Positions 4,302 to 5,837 of a stretch of DNA of 5,837 bases are shown piece by piece; the first letter of the stretch is position 1, and the number at the start of each line of letters is the position of its first letter. The translations under genes were made by a program, and so were the position numbers. The notes under the pieces were generated by a model. The model was not told where the DNA came from, made no database searches, and saw only the letters and a program-made list of their open reading frames with translations. Origin of the DNA: Anaerolineales bacterium. GTDB lineage: Bacteria > Chloroflexota > Anaerolineae > Anaerolineales > Villigracilaceae. The stretch spans positions 1-5,837 of the forward strand of contig JAQTWR010000195.1 of assembly GCA_028689195.1 (NCBI GenBank). Direction: 5' to 3'.

Positions 4302-5600
4302 ATGGACACAGAAACTTCCTACAACAAATCCCTCGATTACCTTTACTCTTTCGTAGATTATAGCCTCAAACATTCCTCAGAACTCGCCAAAGCGGATTTT
4401 AATCTTGACCGCATGTTCGCGTTGATGGAGTCGTTGGGCAACCCGCAGAATCAATATCCCATCATTCACGTCGCAGGGACGAAAGGGAAGGGGTCAACTT
4501 CCGCGTTGTGCGCTTCTGCGTTGCAGGCGGCGGGATATAAAGTCGGGCTATATACTTCGCCGCATTTGCTCGATTATACAGAGCGCATCCAAATCAACGG
4601 CGAGCCGATTTCGCATGAGCAACTAAACGAACTGGTCGAGGAAATAAAACCGCATGTCGCAAAGATTGAAATGCTCACCACCTTTGAAATCACAACCGCG
4701 CTGGCGTTCATGGCGTTCGCAAAATACGGCGCCGCCGCCGCAGTCTTTGAAGTCGGCTTGGGCGGTCGGCTCGATGCAACCAACATCGTCGCGCCCAATG
4801 TCTCGGTCATTACGTCGCTATCTTACGATCATACCGCCGTGCTTGGAAACACGCTCGCGTTGATTGCAGGCGAAAAGGCGGGCATTATCAAAAACGGCGC
4901 GCCTGTAATTTCGTCTTCGCAAAACCCCGAAGCCCTCGAAGTCTTGGAGCGCGTAGCCAGATTGAAAGGATGTAAGTTGACTTTGATTGGGCGCGACATA
5001 AAATTTGAATTTGTCGAATCATCATTGAATGGACAGAAATTCAGAATTCAGAATTCTGAATTCAGAATTCCCCTGCTCGGCAGCCATCAACTTGAAAACG
5101 CCGCCACTGCCTATGCCGCGCTCAAAGCCAGCGGAATTCCGATTGCGGATAAACACATCCAAAAGGGATTTGCCCAAGTCAAGTGGCGCGCGCGATTTGA
5201 AATTGCGCGGCTCGCCCCTACCCTCATATTTGATTCAGCGCACAACCAGGATTCCTTCGTCAAGTTGCGCGAAACGCTCGATACCTATTTCCCCGATAAA
5301 AAAATATATCTCATCTTTGGCGCGTCGGAAGATAAAAATATCCCCGGCATGTTCGCGGAGATGAAGTCCAAAATTCAAAAAATCATCATCACCCGCGCCG
5401 ACCATCCGCGCGCATTGGATGCGGAGAAAATTAAAAAACTCGTGGACGAACTCGGCATAGAATCAGAATCCGTCGCGCCGGTCGAATCCGCGCTAAAGAG
5501 GGGATTGGCGTTAGCGTCGAACGACGGCTGTATCGTCCTTTCCGCCGGCTCGATGTTTGTCACCGCCGAAGCGATGAAAGCGTTTCGGGAAATCTCATAG
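4302..5600 (+). CDS. folC: Dihydrofolate synthase / folylpolyglutamate synthase FolC
   Basis: This 432-residue Mur-ligase-superfamily enzyme has the normal FolC length. It uses ATP to join glutamate to dihydropteroate and/or to extend folate with further glutamates, in the cytoplasm. Visible motifs in order: P-loop 'HVAGTKGKGS' (56-65), 'YTSPHLLDYTERI' (84-96), 'FEVGLGGRLDATN' (149-161), 'SYDHTAVLG' (174-182), 'GEKAGIIK' (190-197) with Lys192 at the position usually carbamylated, 'LLGSHQLENA' (258-267) and the C-domain 'DSAHN' (311-315). The usual WPGR(L/F)E is 'WRARFE' (295-300), a mild departure. Residues 246-256 are encoded by a GAATTC-rich heptamer array, which falls in a variable loop just before the LLGxHQ motif and keeps frame. 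The start at 4302 is supported by the promoter geometry and by family-consistent spacing to the P-loop. Mono- versus bifunctional activity cannot be decided here. Confidence 0.95.
   Translation: MDTETSYNKSLDYLYSFVDYSLKHSSELAKADFNLDRMFALMESLGNPQNQYPIIHVAGTKGKGSTSALCASALQAAGYKVGLYTSPHLLDYTERIQINGEPISHEQLNELVEEIKPHVAKIEMLTTFEITTALAFMAFAKYGAAAAVFEVGLGGRLDATNIVAPNVSVITSLSYDHTAVLGNTLALIAGEKAGIIKNGAPVISSSQNPEALEVLERVARLKGCKLTLIGRDIKFEFVESSLNGQKFRIQNSEFRIPLLGSHQLENAATAYAALKASGIPIADKHIQKGFAQVKWRARFEIARLAPTLIFDSAHNQDSFVKLRETLDTYFPDKKIYLIFGASEDKNIPGMFAEMKSKIQKIIITRADHPRALDAEKIKKLVDELGIESESVAPVESALKRGLALASNDGCIVLSAGSMFVTAEAMKAFREIS
5035..5070. repeat. GAATTC heptamer array embedded in folC
   Basis: There are five units: AGAAATTC, AGAATTC, AGAATTC, TGAATTC and AGAATTC. 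GAATTC recurs at 5044, 5051, 5058 and 5065 with a strict 7-nt period. Bases 5044-5063 form a perfect 20-bp palindrome. The first unit has an extra A, making the array 36 nt, a multiple of three, so the folC frame is kept. The encoded peptide includes FRIQNSEFRI. Confidence 0.85.
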
Positions 5601-5694
5601 ACCCGACAGGTTTCCATGCAACATTCATTAATTGGGTATCTATGATTTTCAAGAACTTTGACCAAAATTTGCCACAATGAAACCTGTCAGGTCT
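5599..5694. repeat. Long-range inverted repeat bracketing the folC downstream gap, followed by a T-run
   Basis: AGACCCGACAGGTTTC (5599-5614) and GAAACCTGTCAGGTCT (5679-5694) are complementary at 15 of 16 positions across a 64-nt interval. The left arm begins within the folC TAG. Seven T residues follow the right arm at 5697-5703. This could be a rho-independent-type terminator for folC with a large loop, or a pair of copies of a short CCTGTCAGG-type repeat. The large loop makes classical termination doubtful. The enclosed 5615-5678 holds no ORF I would support. Confidence 0.55.
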
Positions 5695-5714
5695 TATTTT
5701 TTTATTGGAGTCCC

Positions 5715-5837
5715 ATGACCACTCTCGCCCAAAAAACGAAACAAAATGTTCATTGGCAATACGCTTTATGGCTTGCCATCTTCACCGTGTTTTACAACGT
5801 CGTCGAAGGAGTAGTCGCCATCTATTTTGGCGCAAGC
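5715..5837 (+). CDS. N-terminus of a cation-diffusion-facilitator-like membrane transporter (3' end outside window)
   Basis: The ATG at 5715 follows a GGAG (5707-5710) four bases upstream, and the frame stays open to the window end. The 41 visible residues have a short polar basic start (MTTLAQKTKQNVHW) and then one hydrophobic helix. That helix, with 'FTVFYNVVEGVVAIYFGAS', matches the first membrane segment of CDF-family cation transporters, where 'N-x2-E-x3-a-x3-G' is a recurring pattern. Such proteins export Zn, Cd or related divalent ions by proton exchange, but the metal-binding residues lie beyond the window, so neither specificity nor integrity can be judged. It follows folC in the same direction across a 114-bp gap containing an inverted repeat. 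I see no convincing promoter of its own. Confidence 0.65.
   Translation, partial: MTTLAQKTKQNVHWQYALWLAIFTVFYNVVEGVVAIYFGAS

Noticed and set aside
5618..5663. Possible transporter promoter using TATGAT (5641-5646) or TTGACC (5658-5663).
   Set aside because: TATGAT has only a 3/6 -35 (GCAACA) at 17 bp. TTGACC has no acceptable -10 at 16-18 bp. Neither is strong enough to annotate.

Overview
The window looks like part of a bacterial chromosome, probably from a Chloroflexota member of the Anaerolineae type. This is an inference from gene style and from the abundance of short palindromic repeats between genes; nothing in the window is a taxonomic marker. It holds six complete genes on the minus strand (438-4116), one complete gene on the plus strand (4302-5600), and two plus-strand genes cut by the window edges. 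I see no rRNA, tRNA, CRISPR array or transposase.

Layout. Positions 2-451 are the C-terminal end of a polytopic membrane protein resembling GT39/PMT-type glycosyltransferases. It converges on, and overlaps by 14 bp, a MurJ-family lipid II flippase gene (438-1943, minus). Upstream of murJ on the same strand lie a 60-residue two-CxxC protein (1993-2175), an atypical FabG-like short-chain dehydrogenase (2288-3079), a DUF503 protein (3165-3446), and a HepT/MntA-type HEPN-nucleotidyltransferase toxin-antitoxin pair (3470-3817 and 3814-4116). A divergent promoter region (4123-4295) with a perfect 64-bp palindrome at its centre separates this block from folC (4302-5600, plus). After folC, a 114-bp gap bounded by a long inverted repeat leads to the start of a cation-transporter-like gene (5715 to the window end).

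The most informative observation is at the toxin-antitoxin pair. The 5' end of the DUF503 gene is present twice, as a direct repeat on either side of hepT-mntA: functional at 3380-3434, and as a short frameshifted remnant at 4147-4190. Joining the outer copy to the inner one at their shared 16-bp segment removes the cassette and gives a DUF503 reading frame starting with ATG, in place of the present TTG with no Shine-Dalgarno. This reads as the footprint of insertion of a toxin-antitoxin module into the start of a housekeeping-type gene. The -35 element of the mntA promoter lies inside the duplicated remnant.

Other structure: mntA and folC both seem to be leaderless, with a -10 hexamer ending exactly six bases before ATG and no Shine-Dalgarno. 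A strong hairpin abuts the murJ ribosome-binding site. A GAATTC heptamer array sits in frame inside folC. Several inter-gene gaps consist almost wholly of inverted repeats. The genes do not form one pathway: murJ and the glycosyltransferase are envelope functions, folC is folate metabolism, and hepT-mntA is a defence/stability module.
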